A stretch of DNA of 64,000 nt from UBA1181 sp045600225 (GCA_045600225.1 JAZRXL010000049.1:33327-97326); one strand, 5' to 3'. Numbered from the stretch's first letter, positions 9,217-18,633 are shown. The notes: a model not told the origin generated them from the sequence alone. Made by a program: numbers and translations.

Positions 9217-10455
9217 ATGAAATCACTCTTTTTAAAAGATGTTCTACTGAATGGTAGTAAAACGAATATAAGGATTACGGGTAATCAGTTTTCTGCTATT
9301 GATCCTTCTTTGTCCTCTTGCGAGAATGATGAGGTGATAGATGCGAGTAGGTTTGCCATAGTTCCTCCGTTCTACAATGCGCATACACATGCTGCGATGA
9401 CTCTTTTGAGGGGGTATGCAGATGATATGCCACTCTTCCCTTGGTTGAATGACTATATCTGGCCTTTCGAAGCCAAAATGACGGCTGAGGATATTCATAT
9501 TGGAACTGAGTTGGCCATTTTGGAGATGATAAAGTCTGGAACTGTCTTCTATAGTGATATGTACTGGATGATGGACTCTGTATGGAAGGCTACTAGTAAG
9601 ATGGGCATTAGAGCTTGTCTCGGAGTCTCTTTTATGGATCATATCGGAGAAGAGAAGATTCAACAGAGTTTTGATTTGATTGAAAAGTACAAAGACAAAT
9701 CGTCATTGATACAAATGTCTGTGGCGCCACATGCACCTTACACGGTTAGTGATAAGCTTTGGGTTCGTTGTGCTGAATTTGCAAAGAAGCACAATCTGAT
9801 AATGCAGTTCCACTTGTCTGAAACAGAAAAAGAGGTGAAAGATTGCGTAGCAGAACACGGATTAACACCTGTTAGATGGTTGGATTCTTTGGGTGTTTTA
9901 GGACCTAATTGTTTGGCGGCTCATGTGGTACATGTGGATGAAGAGGAGATGGAGATCTTAAAGGAGAGAGGTGTGGCTATTGCGCACAACCCTGTTTCCA
10001 ACATGAAACTATCATCGGGATTTTTCAAATCGGCACCGATGGAGAAATCAAAAAACAAAGTGTTGATAGGAACTGACGGATGCTCTTCCAACAATAATCT
10101 TGATATGATTGAGGAGAGCAAATTTGCGGCTATGATTGCAAAATGCAATTATGGACCAGAAACACTTCCTGTAAATACAGTTATCGATTGGGCTGTGAAG
10201 AATGGTCCGAAGGTATTTGGTGTAAATGGAGGTGAGATTGCAGTCGGAAAAATTGCGGATGCTTTGCTAATCAATCTCGACAACGAACGGTTTGTCCCTA
10301 ATTTCAACTTTAATTCCAATTGGATATATGCGTCTAGTTGTGAGTCGATTGATACGATGATTTGTGATGGAAAAATTGTAATGCAAGGTCGTCATGTTGA
10401 TGGAGAAGAAGACATTATCGCGAGAGCTAAGCAATGTGCAAAGAAGTGGATGTAA
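9217..10455 (+). CDS. Amidohydrolase, probable 5'-methylthioadenosine/S-adenosylhomocysteine deaminase
   Basis: This is a metal-dependent TIM-barrel deaminase of the TrzN/SsnA/MtaD group. The metal ligands His56 and His58 are in NAHTHAAMTLLRGYADDMPL, the signature of the MTA/SAH deaminase branch. Further conserved blocks are VAPHAPYTVSD, QFHLSETEKEV, AAHVVHVDEEE and GTDGCSSNNNLDM, the last carrying the metal/catalytic Asp. Its 412 residues are normal for the family. It would act in the cytosol on MTA or SAH in purine and methionine salvage. Related guanine or chlorohydrolase activities cannot be excluded. nadB follows after 35 bp. Confidence 0.85.
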   Translation: MKSLFLKDVLLNGSKTNIRITGNQFSAIDPSLSSCENDEVIDASRFAIVPPFYNAHTHAAMTLLRGYADDMPLFPWLNDYIWPFEAKMTAEDIHIGTELAILEMIKSGTVFYSDMYWMMDSVWKATSKMGIRACLGVSFMDHIGEEKIQQSFDLIEKYKDKSSLIQMSVAPHAPYTVSDKLWVRCAEFAKKHNLIMQFHLSETEKEVKDCVAEHGLTPVRWLDSLGVLGPNCLAAHVVHVDEEEMEILKERGVAIAHNPVSNMKLSSGFFKSAPMEKSKNKVLIGTDGCSSNNNLDMIEESKFAAMIAKCNYGPETLPVNTVIDWAVKNGPKVFGVNGGEIAVGKIADALLINLDNERFVPNFNFNSNWIYASSCESIDTMICDGKIVMQGRHVDGEEDIIARAKQCAKKWM

Positions 10456-10490
10456 TAATAGTTTAACAAGTCAAAATATAGAGTTGCAAA

Positions 10491-12119
10491 ATGATAAAAA
10501 AGTATGATTTCTTGGTGATCGGTTCTGGTATTGCCGGAATGAGTTTTGCCCTTAAAGTTGCCCATAAGGGAAAGGTTGCCATCCTTTGCAAAACACAGAT
10601 GGAAGAGGCAAATACACATTATGCACAAGGTGGTGTTGCGTCAGTAACAAAACCTACTGATAATTTTGAAGATCATGTGGTTGATACATTGATTGCTGGT
10701 GATGGTATCTGTAACGAGACCGTGGTTCGTAAAGTGATAGAGGGTGCCCCTGAACAGATCAAGCAATTGGTTGAGTGGGGTGTTGATTTCGATAAGAATG
10801 CAAGTGGAGAATTTGATTTGCATAAAGAGGGAGGTCACTCAGACTTCCGTATCCTTCATCACAAAGACAATACGGGAGAAGAGATTCAAGATAGTTTGAT
10901 CGATACAGTAAAGAAGCATCCCAATATCGATGTGTATGATCAACACTTTGCAATTGAAATCATTACCCAACACCATTTGGGACAGTTGGTGAAACATACT
11001 ACCCCAAACATTGAGTGTTATGGTGCTTATGTATTGGATATTAGAACCAACCATGTTCACACATTCTTGTCGAAGGTGACAATGATTGCTACAGGAGGTA
11101 TTGGAAACATATACCAAACAACTACCAATCCACCAGTTGCCACAGGTGATGGTATCTCTATGGTATATCGTGCCAAGGGATTGGTACAAGACATGGAGTT
11201 CGTTCAGTTCCATCCAACGGCTTTGTATCATCCAGGAGACAGACCTTCGTTCTTGATCACAGAGGCTATGCGTGGTTATGGAGGAATTTTGAGAAACAAG
11301 AAGGGTGAAGCCTTTATGGAGAAATATGACCCAAGAGGTTCTTTGGCTCCTCGTGATGTGGTAGCTCGTTCTATCGATAATGAGATGAAGAAGACGGGTG
11401 ACGAGTGTGTATACTTGGATGTGACTCACAAGGATGCGGATGTAACGCGCAGAGAATACCCTACAATCTATAATAAGTGTTTGTCTTATGGAATAGATAT
11501 CACCAAGGATTATATCCCGGTAGCGCCAGCTGCACACTATTTCTGTGGTGGTATTAAGGTAGATTTGAATGCCCGTACATCTATCAACCGATTGTATGCA
11601 GCGGGAGAGTGTTCTTGCACTGGGTTGCATGGTTCCAATCGTTTGGCATCTAACTCATTGATCGAGGCGATTGTTTATGCAGATGCGGCAGCTAAGGATG
11701 CCATCCAAATACTCCCATCTTTGTCTTGGAAAGATGAGGTACCTGAATGGAATGATGAGGGTACATCTTTGAATGAAGAGATGGTGTTGATTACTCAAAG
11801 CGAGAAAGAAGTGAACCAAATCATGCAAAACTATGTAGGTATAGTTCGTTCAAATCTTCGTTTGAAGAGAGCCTTCGATCGTTTGGAGTTGTTGTACAAA
11901 GAGACGGAAAGTTTGTTCCAACGCTCTGTGGTATCAAAAGAGTTGTGTGAGTTGCGTAATATTATCAATACTGCATATTTGGTCATTAGAGCCGCTCAAT
12001 CTCGCAAGGAGAGTAGAGGTTTACACTACACCATTGATTATCCTAAGAAGAACGAGCACATGAGTCTGTACGATACGGATATATTGAAGAAGCAACAAGA
12101 AGGAAAGATTAAAGCATAA
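10491..12119 (+). CDS. nadB: L-aspartate oxidase
   Basis: This FAD enzyme oxidises L-aspartate to iminoaspartate, the first step of de novo NAD synthesis. The N-terminal dinucleotide motif is VIGSGIAGMSFALKVA, and the substrate/FAD region has THYAQGGVASV. The active-site block EFVQFHPTALYHPG and the C-terminal FAD block CTGLHGSNRLASNSLIEA are both present. The length of 542 residues and a helical C-terminal domain fit NadB rather than a fumarate reductase flavoprotein. nadA and nadC are not in the window. It may be co-transcribed with the deaminase upstream; a strong terminator follows. Confidence 0.96.
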   Translation: MIKKYDFLVIGSGIAGMSFALKVAHKGKVAILCKTQMEEANTHYAQGGVASVTKPTDNFEDHVVDTLIAGDGICNETVVRKVIEGAPEQIKQLVEWGVDFDKNASGEFDLHKEGGHSDFRILHHKDNTGEEIQDSLIDTVKKHPNIDVYDQHFAIEIITQHHLGQLVKHTTPNIECYGAYVLDIRTNHVHTFLSKVTMIATGGIGNIYQTTTNPPVATGDGISMVYRAKGLVQDMEFVQFHPTALYHPGDRPSFLITEAMRGYGGILRNKKGEAFMEKYDPRGSLAPRDVVARSIDNEMKKTGDECVYLDVTHKDADVTRREYPTIYNKCLSYGIDITKDYIPVAPAAHYFCGGIKVDLNARTSINRLYAAGECSCTGLHGSNRLASNSLIEAIVYADAAAKDAIQILPSLSWKDEVPEWNDEGTSLNEEMVLITQSEKEVNQIMQNYVGIVRSNLRLKRAFDRLELLYKETESLFQRSVVSKELCELRNIINTAYLVIRAAQSRKESRGLHYTIDYPKKNEHMSLYDTDILKKQQEGKIKA

Positions 12120-12130
12120 TCAATACTTAA

Positions 12131-12168
12131 AACCTCGGCAAGAAACATTCCTTGCCGAGGTTTTTTTC
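12131..12168. terminator. Terminator after nadB, possibly bidirectional
   Basis: A perfect 12-bp stem (AACCTCGGCAAG, 12131-12142, with 12151-12162) and an 8-nt loop precede seven T. It lies between the convergent nadB and methyltransferase genes; the minus-strand side also has a weaker U-rich flank. Confidence 0.9.
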
Positions 12169-12243
12169 TACATGTTCTGTAATAATAAAAGATTATAAGG
12201 GGTTACCCTTATGATGTTGTTAAATTAGTTAACTATGTGCCTG

Positions 12244-12960
12244 TTATTTACTTCTTACTCCCAAATAGTACTCCTCTGTCAACCTCTTATATTCTTCTGA
12301 ATATTGGTGTCTGCCAGTTGCTTCGATAATAAGGTTGGAGTTGATGCACTCTTCCTGATTGAATATTAACTCTGCCATAAAACGCTTCGGTGTAGATGAG
12401 GGTGTTGGATAGATAGTAACGATTCGTTTAGGGTAGAGTTGATGACTTTCTGCGATACGAAAAAAGTTCTCTTTTTCATTGTAAGGTAGGATGACGGAGA
12501 ACTTTCCCTCTTTGTTTAATAGTTGAGCAGCTCCATATAGTAGTTCTTCGTAGCTTAAGGTGTCTGTGTGACGCGCTAAGGAACGGTTTTCGCGTTCTGA
12601 TTTTAGTGATTGATTAAAGTAAGGAGGATTACTGATGATATGATCGAAGGAAGTCTCTCCTTGAAACTCTTGAAGAGAGCAATTGATCACTTTTATTCTT
12701 TCTTTCCATGGACTTCCATCTACATTCTCTTCTGCTTGTAAGCTTGCATCTTGATCTATCTCAATGGCTGTAATCTCTGCTTTAGATCGTTGAGCAACCA
12801 TTAGAGAAAGCAATCCTGTACCCGTTCCAATATCTAAAATAGAACGGGCAGATGCAACATCTGCCCATGCTCCTAACAAGACTCCGTCTGTGCCTACTTT
12901 CATGGCACATCGATCTTGGTTTATCTTAAATTGCTTAAATTGGAAATATGAATTAGACAT
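12244..12960 (-). CDS. tRNA1(Val) (adenine(37)-N6)-methyltransferase, TrmN6/YfiC-like
   Basis: This is a class I SAM-dependent methyltransferase. The SAM-binding loop is DIGTGTGLLSLM, and the catalytic NPPY motif in ISNPPYFNQSL marks an N6-adenine methyltransferase. The N-terminal block FQFKQFKINQDRCAMKVGTDGVLLGAW is characteristic of the YfiC/TrmN6 family. I chose the ATG at 12960, which leaves a 7-bp gap from the upstream exonuclease gene. A start at 12981 would add seven residues and overlap it. The two genes form an operon read leftward. The tRNA target is taken from the family. Confidence 0.88.
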   Translation of the reverse strand: MSNSYFQFKQFKINQDRCAMKVGTDGVLLGAWADVASARSILDIGTGTGLLSLMVAQRSKAEITAIEIDQDASLQAEENVDGSPWKERIKVINCSLQEFQGETSFDHIISNPPYFNQSLKSERENRSLARHTDTLSYEELLYGAAQLLNKEGKFSVILPYNEKENFFRIAESHQLYPKRIVTIYPTPSSTPKRFMAELIFNQEECINSNLIIEATGRHQYSEEYKRLTEEYYLGVRSK

Positions 12961-12967
12961 AACCCAA

Positions 12968-13753
12968 TTAGCGGATACCATATTTGAATTTCAAGTTGGT
13001 AAGCACTCTCTTGGTGTCGAGGGTGAAGTCATTTTGCATGATCCAACCATAATATCCTGGATCTGTAAGCAAAACTTCTGCAACAGCTCTTCCCTTGTAC
13101 TTACCGAAGTTGATAATCTCCTCGTTTTTGTCGTTGTAGACAAAACGTCCGGCGAAATCTACATTGTTGTTATGTGCAGAGTATTCAGATAAGAATGCTA
13201 TGTCATTCTGTAGGTCTGGGTAACGATCTAATTGAGCCTTTAGTACTTCATAGGTAGCTAAAATGTCTGCCTCTGCTCCGTGTGCTCCTTCAAGATCTTT
13301 TTCGCAATAGAACTTGTATGCAGCAGTAAGTGTGCGTTGCTCTTTTTTGTTGAAGATCACTTGGGCATCTACCATCTTACTTTTTCGTAGGTCAATATCC
13401 ACATCAGCACGGATAAACTCTTCAGCAAGCAATGGAATATCAAAACGGTTGGAGTTATAGCCTCCCAGATCACAACCTTTCATCCAATTTCCAAGAGACT
13501 TGCCTATCTCCTTGAATGTGGGTTTGTCTGCCAAATCCTCATCTGTGATATGGGTTAGTTCGCTTACCTCTTTGGGTAATGGTATTTGGTTGCCGTTATC
13601 ATCCACAGGTTTAAGTCTACGGGTTTTGATCTCCTGATCTCCGTTAGGCATAATCTTGATGGCTGAGATCTCGATAATACGATCTTTTGCGATATTCAAT
13701 CCTGTTGTTTCCAAATCGAAGAAAACAATAGGTTTCTTTAAGTTTAGTTCCAT
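12968..13753 (-). CDS. DEDDh 3'-5' exonuclease (DNA polymerase III epsilon-like)
   Basis: The exonuclease domain covers about residues 8-180. Its acidic residues are in FFDLETTGLN (Asp, Glu), YNSNRFDIPLL (Asp) and HGAEADILATYEV (His, Asp), the full DEDDh set. The C-terminal 70 residues (INFGKYKGRAVAEVLLTDPGYYGWIMQNDF) form a small ExoX-like C-terminal module. This suggests a stand-alone repair or proofreading nuclease rather than the replicative epsilon subunit. The gene sits directly downstream of the dnaN terminator hairpin, which ends only 4 nt before this ATG. It is followed by trmN6. Confidence 0.9.
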   Translation of the reverse strand: MELNLKKPIVFFDLETTGLNIAKDRIIEISAIKIMPNGDQEIKTRRLKPVDDNGNQIPLPKEVSELTHITDEDLADKPTFKEIGKSLGNWMKGCDLGGYNSNRFDIPLLAEEFIRADVDIDLRKSKMVDAQVIFNKKEQRTLTAAYKFYCEKDLEGAHGAEADILATYEVLKAQLDRYPDLQNDIAFLSEYSAHNNNVDFAGRFVYNDKNEEIINFGKYKGRAVAEVLLTDPGYYGWIMQNDFTLDTKRVLTNLKFKYGIR

Positions 13754-13757
13754 AGGT

Positions 13758-13790
13758 AAAAAAATAAGAAGCGCATAGGGATGCGCTTCT
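13758..13790 (-). terminator. Terminator hairpin between dnaN and the exonuclease gene
   Basis: On the minus strand a 10-bp perfect stem (13790-13781 with 13776-13767) and a 4-nt loop are followed by a short A/U stretch and seven U at 13764-13758. It follows the dnaN stop by 21 nt and ends 4 nt before the next start codon. Confidence 0.85.
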
Positions 13791-13811
13791 GTATGTTGGT
13801 TTATTGTTTTA

Positions 13812-14936
13812 TCAATCTGGTAATTGCATTGGCATTAGAAGCATCAAAACATCTTCTGTCTCGTTTTGTTCTAATGGAACGATCAAGCCTGCGCGCATTG
13901 GGTCGGAAAGTTCCATCACGATGTTGTCTGAACCTAAGTTATTAAGCATATCGACAAGGATAGAACACTTGAAACCGATGCATACTGGACTTCCTTCGTA
14001 GCTGCAAACCATTGTTTCTGTTGCAGAGATAGAGAAGTCGAAGTCTTGTGCCGAGATCGTAAGTTTTCCATCTGAGAACTCCAATTTAACCAAGTTTGTC
14101 GACTGGTTAGCGTATACGGAGATACGGCGCAATGCGTTAAGGAATGCACCTCTCTCGATAGTGGCTTTGTTAGGACTCTCCTTAGGGATAACTGAGTTGT
14201 ACTTAGGATATGATCCTTCAACAAGACGACAGATCATCTTGTAATCTGTAAGTGTGAAATATACATTCTTAGAATCGAATTGAACCTTCACATCACCTGA
14301 TTCTTTGGGGAGGATAGCCTTCAACAAAGAGTACGGTTTTTTAGGAAGGATGAAAGAACAAACATCGTCACCTTTTGAAGAGATGGTTTTGATTTTTACT
14401 AGCTTGTGACCGTCTGTTGCTACGAATGTAACATCCTCTGTTGTGATGTCGAAGTAGATACCACCTAATGTTGGTCTCATTTCGTCATCGCTGGTAGCGA
14501 ATGAAGTAGCGGAGATTCCCTTGTTCAATACATTGGCTGGTACAACGATAGAAGAGCTGGTCTCTTCTAATTGTCTCATCTTAGGGAACTCGTCAGCATT
14601 CTGTCCGATGAAGTTATAAACTCCCGAATTTGATTTTATAGTCATTGCGTAACTATCGTCATTTACAGTAAATGACAATGGTTCGTCAGAAAACTCTTTT
14701 AGTGTATCCAACAATATTTTTGCAGAAAGTGCCACAACACCGTTTCCTTCGCTGCTGGTTAACTCTACGTTTGTAACAAGAGTTGTTTCCATGTCGGCAG
14801 CCGTGATCGTTAGAACTCCATCGTGTAGGTTAAACATAAAGTTGTCCAAAATGGGTAGTGTGTTCTTTGAATTTATTACACGACTGATTGTTTGAAGGTG
14901 TGCTAATAGGTTTGCACTTGAAACTGAAAAGTTCAT
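13812..14936 (-). CDS. dnaN: DNA polymerase III sliding clamp (beta)
   Basis: The clamp encircles DNA as a dimer and tethers the polymerase. The 374 residues show the three-domain repeat: domain I begins MNFSVSSANLLAHLQTISRVINSKNTLPILDNF, and later blocks include SFATSDDEMRPTLGGIYF and FILPKKPYSLLKAIL. The C-terminus (ENETEDVLMLLMPMQLPD-like) carries the conserved M-P-M-x-L end that forms part of the ligand pocket. It is read leftward from its own probable promoter. Here it lies next to gld genes and away from dnaA, which is usual in this phylum. Confidence 0.97.
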   Translation of the reverse strand: MNFSVSSANLLAHLQTISRVINSKNTLPILDNFMFNLHDGVLTITAADMETTLVTNVELTSSEGNGVVALSAKILLDTLKEFSDEPLSFTVNDDSYAMTIKSNSGVYNFIGQNADEFPKMRQLEETSSSIVVPANVLNKGISATSFATSDDEMRPTLGGIYFDITTEDVTFVATDGHKLVKIKTISSKGDDVCSFILPKKPYSLLKAILPKESGDVKVQFDSKNVYFTLTDYKMICRLVEGSYPKYNSVIPKESPNKATIERGAFLNALRRISVYANQSTNLVKLEFSDGKLTISAQDFDFSISATETMVCSYEGSPVCIGFKCSILVDMLNNLGSDNIVMELSDPMRAGLIVPLEQNETEDVLMLLMPMQLPD

Positions 14937-14980
14937 ATTGTAATCTTATTTTAAATTGTTCCTTTTTCTTTTACTACTTG

Positions 14981-14988
14981 CAAAGATA
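14981..14988 (-). promoter_or_regulatory. -7 box of dnaN
   Basis: On the minus strand TATCTTTG matches TAnnTTTG. It lies in the 64-bp gap between gldG and dnaN, and a GTTG near 15006-15009 is a weak -33 candidate. Confidence 0.55.
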
Positions 14989-15000
14989 ATAAAAAAAGTT

Positions 15001-16728
15001 TCATTCAACCTTATTGGTTTGTTGTTTGACTGAAATTTCTTTTGTGAACTTTCTCTTTCTGACGAAGAAGAAAATTACCCCGAATAATAGGACAGAAAGA
15101 GCAGGGACAATCACATTTGTGACTTGCCAAAATTTGCGCTGGCCTATAACTGCAGGTTTGTTTAACAAACGTAGTTGAATCTCTCTTGAGCGTAGCTCCA
15201 TCCATCCGTCATCGTCTGTAAGATAGTTTACTGCATTGAGAAGAAAGTCGCTGTTGCCAAATTTTTGGTTCATATAGCGGTCATATCCCAAAGGAAGAAT
15301 ATTTGTGTTTGCCCCCATTCCTTGCACGTCATTTCTAATGATATCTCCATCTGCTATGACAATCATCTTTGTTGGTTTGCTCTCTGTGGTGGCGGTTGTA
15401 GACCCTGTCACGCCCTCGGGTACCATTCGGTTGGTAAATACCGATGGAAATACTCCTTCTAAAATGACAGCCGCAATGGCATTTCGAGAATTGAAGTAGT
15501 AACCATTCTGCTCTACATTGATGACATCCATGCTTACTATGGATGGAATGTTTTGTAGGTGGGTTCCTGTAGATGTTACCAAAAGAGGTGTCTTTCTTAT
15601 CTTTTCATCTTCGTTGTTTACGAAGTTGATGGAACTGACAAATTCCGATTTGATGGGTGCTAGATTTTTAGAAATGGGATGTGTCGGAACCGTTAAAAGC
15701 AATGGTGAATAGTACCATGGCATAGGTTCGTATTTAGGAGCATCTCCTTCTCGTGACATATTGACTGGGATTAGGCAACACTGCACATCTTGAACAAGGT
15801 CTGCATTGATCCTTACACCATACTTGAAAAGTTGATCGGTCAGGTTTACATCGTTCTCTATACCAATGGTTTGAGAAGCGGTGGAAAGACTATCTAAAGA
15901 AATGCGAGCACCATCCAATAACCATAGCACGCGACCCCCCTGCATAATATATTGGTCGATTACATATTTGTCTTTCTCGGAGAATTTCTTTGAAGGTGCT
16001 GCGATGATGATTGCTTCATAACCGTTTAGTTCATCAGCTTGTCCTGAAAGCATGCCACGATCAACTTGGTAATAGTGGCTCAATGTTTGCGTGATATCGT
16101 ATACATAAGGTTCCGGATATTCGCCTTGGCCTTCCAAAAAAGCAATTTTTGGAATATGCGTTGTTGTGATAATACGCAACACATCAGTTATTTCATATTC
16201 GAGAGATTCGATGGAGATATTTAGGTTCTCCTCGCCAGACTTGTTTGGAATGTTTTTTAGTAGATTGATGTTCTTTGTTTTGCCTTTATAGTTGATTTCA
16301 GCCCATGGGAAAACGATCTTTTGGCGGGATTCTCCTTCTCCGTCACGATCGTATACTACAATACCTCTCATTCCCTTTTTCTCTAGCGCTTCGTACTGAT
16401 TTTGCCTCTCATCGTTGGTGGCTCCGGAAGAGGGATTGATAAACTGATACTTCACCGATTTACCAGCGTAGGCATCGAATTCATCGAGCATCTCCTTTGT
16501 TGCTTTCCTCAATCGTAAGAAACCAGAGTTTAGGTCTCCATCCAAGTATACTGTTACCTTCAACTCTTCGTCCAACTCTCCTAATAGTCGTTTCGTGTTA
16601 TCAGAAAGACTGTATCTCTTCTCCGATGTTAAGTCCCAACGGAAGAAAAGTTTATTTGATATAAATCCGATGAGTGCAATGGCGCCGATAAAAGCGATGA
16701 TATGTATGAATTTCTTTTTCATTTCCAT
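15001..16728 (-). CDS. gldG: Gliding-motility ABC transporter auxiliary protein GldG
   Basis: GldG is a membrane-anchored, largely periplasmic partner of the GldA/GldF ABC transporter. The protein has one N-terminal TM helix (about 7-27), then the block FFRWDLTSEKRYSLSDNTKRLL typical of GldG/ABC-type uncharacterised domains. A long extracytoplasmic domain follows (IPKIAFLEGQGEYPEPYVYDI ... GGRVLWLLDGARISLDSL), then a C-terminal TM helix (about 537-557) and a basic tail. 575 residues is typical. The second Met (16722) makes an ATGA overlap with the gldD stop, so translation may start there. gldF is not adjacent, which is noteworthy. Confidence 0.9.
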   Translation of the reverse strand: MEMKKKFIHIIAFIGAIALIGFISNKLFFRWDLTSEKRYSLSDNTKRLLGELDEELKVTVYLDGDLNSGFLRLRKATKEMLDEFDAYAGKSVKYQFINPSSGATNDERQNQYEALEKKGMRGIVVYDRDGEGESRQKIVFPWAEINYKGKTKNINLLKNIPNKSGEENLNISIESLEYEITDVLRIITTTHIPKIAFLEGQGEYPEPYVYDITQTLSHYYQVDRGMLSGQADELNGYEAIIIAAPSKKFSEKDKYVIDQYIMQGGRVLWLLDGARISLDSLSTASQTIGIENDVNLTDQLFKYGVRINADLVQDVQCCLIPVNMSREGDAPKYEPMPWYYSPLLLTVPTHPISKNLAPIKSEFVSSINFVNNEDEKIRKTPLLVTSTGTHLQNIPSIVSMDVINVEQNGYYFNSRNAIAAVILEGVFPSVFTNRMVPEGVTGSTTATTESKPTKMIVIADGDIIRNDVQGMGANTNILPLGYDRYMNQKFGNSDFLLNAVNYLTDDDGWMELRSREIQLRLLNKPAVIGQRKFWQVTNVIVPALSVLLFGVIFFFVRKRKFTKEISVKQQTNKVE

Positions 16729-17294
16729 TTTAGTGATTCTATCAGTTGTATAATGTCTTCTCGTATGTAATCAACGACAGGGGCAATGGAGTCTTTGTTG
16801 GGATTTACGTTAAAGTAAAGAGCTCCTCTGAAGAAGTGTTTCGTACTATCTGACATCACAAACTGAATGTTAGAAGCCGTATTCCCTTTTAGTTCATAAA
16901 GCACACCATACACCTTGTTGTCGTCATTCATGTACACTTGTTCGGTAATGGCATCTGCCTTCACTGTATGTGGCTTGTATACGAGGCGACGAGAGTCTTC
17001 CGATAATAATTGGAAGTTATTGTTTAATGTTCGATAGGTACAATACACCCTTGCGTTGTATTGAGGGTATACAATATCAATCCATGCAGAGTCTTTCTCT
17101 ACACCTTTTAGTCGCACCTCTGAGACATTCTTTGCATAGTTGAACTGACAAGGGAACTCTTTGCTGTCGTATTGCTCATACTCTTTCTCGGGTAGTTCAA
17201 TTCTGAAATATCCTCGTGGCTTTGGAATGGTATCGCTACAAGATGCGACAGTAAGAAGGAGTAGAACTCCAGAAAATATCTTTTTCAGTGTCAT
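16719..17294 (-). CDS. gldD: Gliding-motility lipoprotein GldD
   Basis: GldD is a small lipoprotein needed for gliding and type IX secretion in Flavobacterium. The N-terminus has a lipoprotein signal ending in TVASC (Cys19). It is followed by the GldD signature PKPRGYFRIELPEKEYEQYDSKEFPCQFNYAKN. The rest is a beta-rich domain with YPQYNARVYCTYRTL. Its start overlaps the gldE stop (ATGA) and its stop overlaps the gldG start, so gldE-gldD-gldG are translationally coupled. Confidence 0.94.
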   Translation of the reverse strand: MTLKKIFSGVLLLLTVASCSDTIPKPRGYFRIELPEKEYEQYDSKEFPCQFNYAKNVSEVRLKGVEKDSAWIDIVYPQYNARVYCTYRTLNNNFQLLSEDSRRLVYKPHTVKADAITEQVYMNDDNKVYGVLYELKGNTASNIQFVMSDSTKHFFRGALYFNVNPNKDSIAPVVDYIREDIIQLIESLKWK

Positions 17295-18619
17295 ACCTTT
17301 TTATCTTTTATAGACAACTTTATCTCTTTAATTCTTCTTTTATCGTCTGAAACGATTTCGAAAAGATAGTTTTCAACCTCAATAATCTCCCCTTTGGTCG
17401 GAATATAGCCCTTCAGTTCAAGGATCAATCCGGCAAGGGTGTCGGCATCTCCATCTAAAGGTTCGAATATCTCTTTGTCTACATTCTCAATTCTGTAGAA
17501 GTCGGACAATAGAAGTTTACCATCGATGAGATATGTGGTATCATCCAATTGTGTGATTTGTTTTTCTTCCTCGTCATGCTCGTCGCAGATGTCTCCTACG
17601 ATTACCTCAATGATATCTTCTAATGTGACAATACCGGAGGTTCCGCCGAACTCGTCTACCACAATGGCCATGTGCATATGTTTTTGTTGAAACTCTTTGA
17701 ACAGATCGTCGATCTTTTTGTTCTCAGGGACAAAGTAGGCCTCGCGGATAAGGCTTTGCCAGTGGAAATCTTTTTCTTGATCTGTGTATTGAAGGAAGTC
17801 TTTGATGTAAAGAATACCCTTTACATAGTCAATGCTTTCATCGTAAACAGGAAGTCGTGAATATTCCGATTCACGGATGATCTTCAATACCGTTTCAAAG
17901 TCGCTTTTATAATCAATGTCTACGATATCCACACGAGGTTGCATAATCTCACTTACGCTGGTCTTTCCAAAATTCACCACGCCTCGCAGAATCTCCTTTT
18001 CATCCACAGATTCTGCATCACCCATATTGAGTGTTTCGGAGATGTCGTCGATGGCTGCACTTCTCATGGTGCGAGACTCTAAACGGCGTTCTACCACATC
18101 TGTCGATTTGATAAGAAGGTGGACAAATGGTTTAAAGATGAAACCAAAGAAAGATATGATGGTTGCTGCCCTACAAATAATGGAAGGATTCTCTTTGGTG
18201 ACCATCTTTTCAGGGATGAATTCGGCAAATATGAAAAGAAGTAGAAGTAGCGTAATAACCAAAATTACACAGATAAATGCGTTGTTTAAGGTTGTAAACC
18301 ATAGTAGTTGAGCCAACAATAGGGTGGTCAAGACAATGGATAATACGATCGTAAAATAACGAGATACGATAACACTACCTAAAGTGTCGAGTGGATTTTC
18401 AGATAGGTTTTTTAGTCTGTTGAATTTTGGATCTGAGGAGATCTTCACTTCTGCCATTTCACTGGTGGAAAGGGAAAAAAACTCAGATTCGAAGAAAGAG
18501 ATGTAGGAAAGCGCTACAAAAGATAAGCCTGCGATGATGGCTTTAACAGCAAATACAAGATAAGAGCAAGTGGGCTCTTCAAAGATAAACCTAATGGTTT
18601 CAAAAAGAGGAATGTCCAA
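17291..18619 (-). CDS. gldE: GldE, CNNM/CorC-type membrane protein with CBS domains
   Basis: The 442 residues show a DUF21/CNNM membrane part (about 20-190, several TM helices). Two CBS domains follow (about 215-340: ISEIMQPRVDIVDIDYKSDFETVLKIIRESEYSRLPVYDE and MAIVVDEFGGTSGIVTLEDIIEVIVGDI). The C-terminal CorC/HlyC domain is about 360-435. GldE is associated with gliding and type IX functions; homologues are implicated in cation or adenosyl-ligand sensing. Its position between ssb and gldD is the conserved arrangement in Bacteroidota. Confidence 0.93.
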   Translation of the reverse strand: MDIPLFETIRFIFEEPTCSYLVFAVKAIIAGLSFVALSYISFFESEFFSLSTSEMAEVKISSDPKFNRLKNLSENPLDTLGSVIVSRYFTIVLSIVLTTLLLAQLLWFTTLNNAFICVILVITLLLLLFIFAEFIPEKMVTKENPSIICRAATIISFFGFIFKPFVHLLIKSTDVVERRLESRTMRSAAIDDISETLNMGDAESVDEKEILRGVVNFGKTSVSEIMQPRVDIVDIDYKSDFETVLKIIRESEYSRLPVYDESIDYVKGILYIKDFLQYTDQEKDFHWQSLIREAYFVPENKKIDDLFKEFQQKHMHMAIVVDEFGGTSGIVTLEDIIEVIVGDICDEHDEEEKQITQLDDTTYLIDGKLLLSDFYRIENVDKEIFEPLDGDADTLAGLILELKGYIPTKGEIIEVENYLFEIVSDDKRRIKEIKLSIKDKKV

Positions 18620-18633
18620 TGAATTACGATTTT

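Noticed and set aside
10839..11630. A 263-codon open frame on the minus strand
   Set aside because: It lies wholly inside nadB, antisense to conserved FAD-binding blocks, and has no recognisable domain or promoter; it is a shadow of the coding strand.
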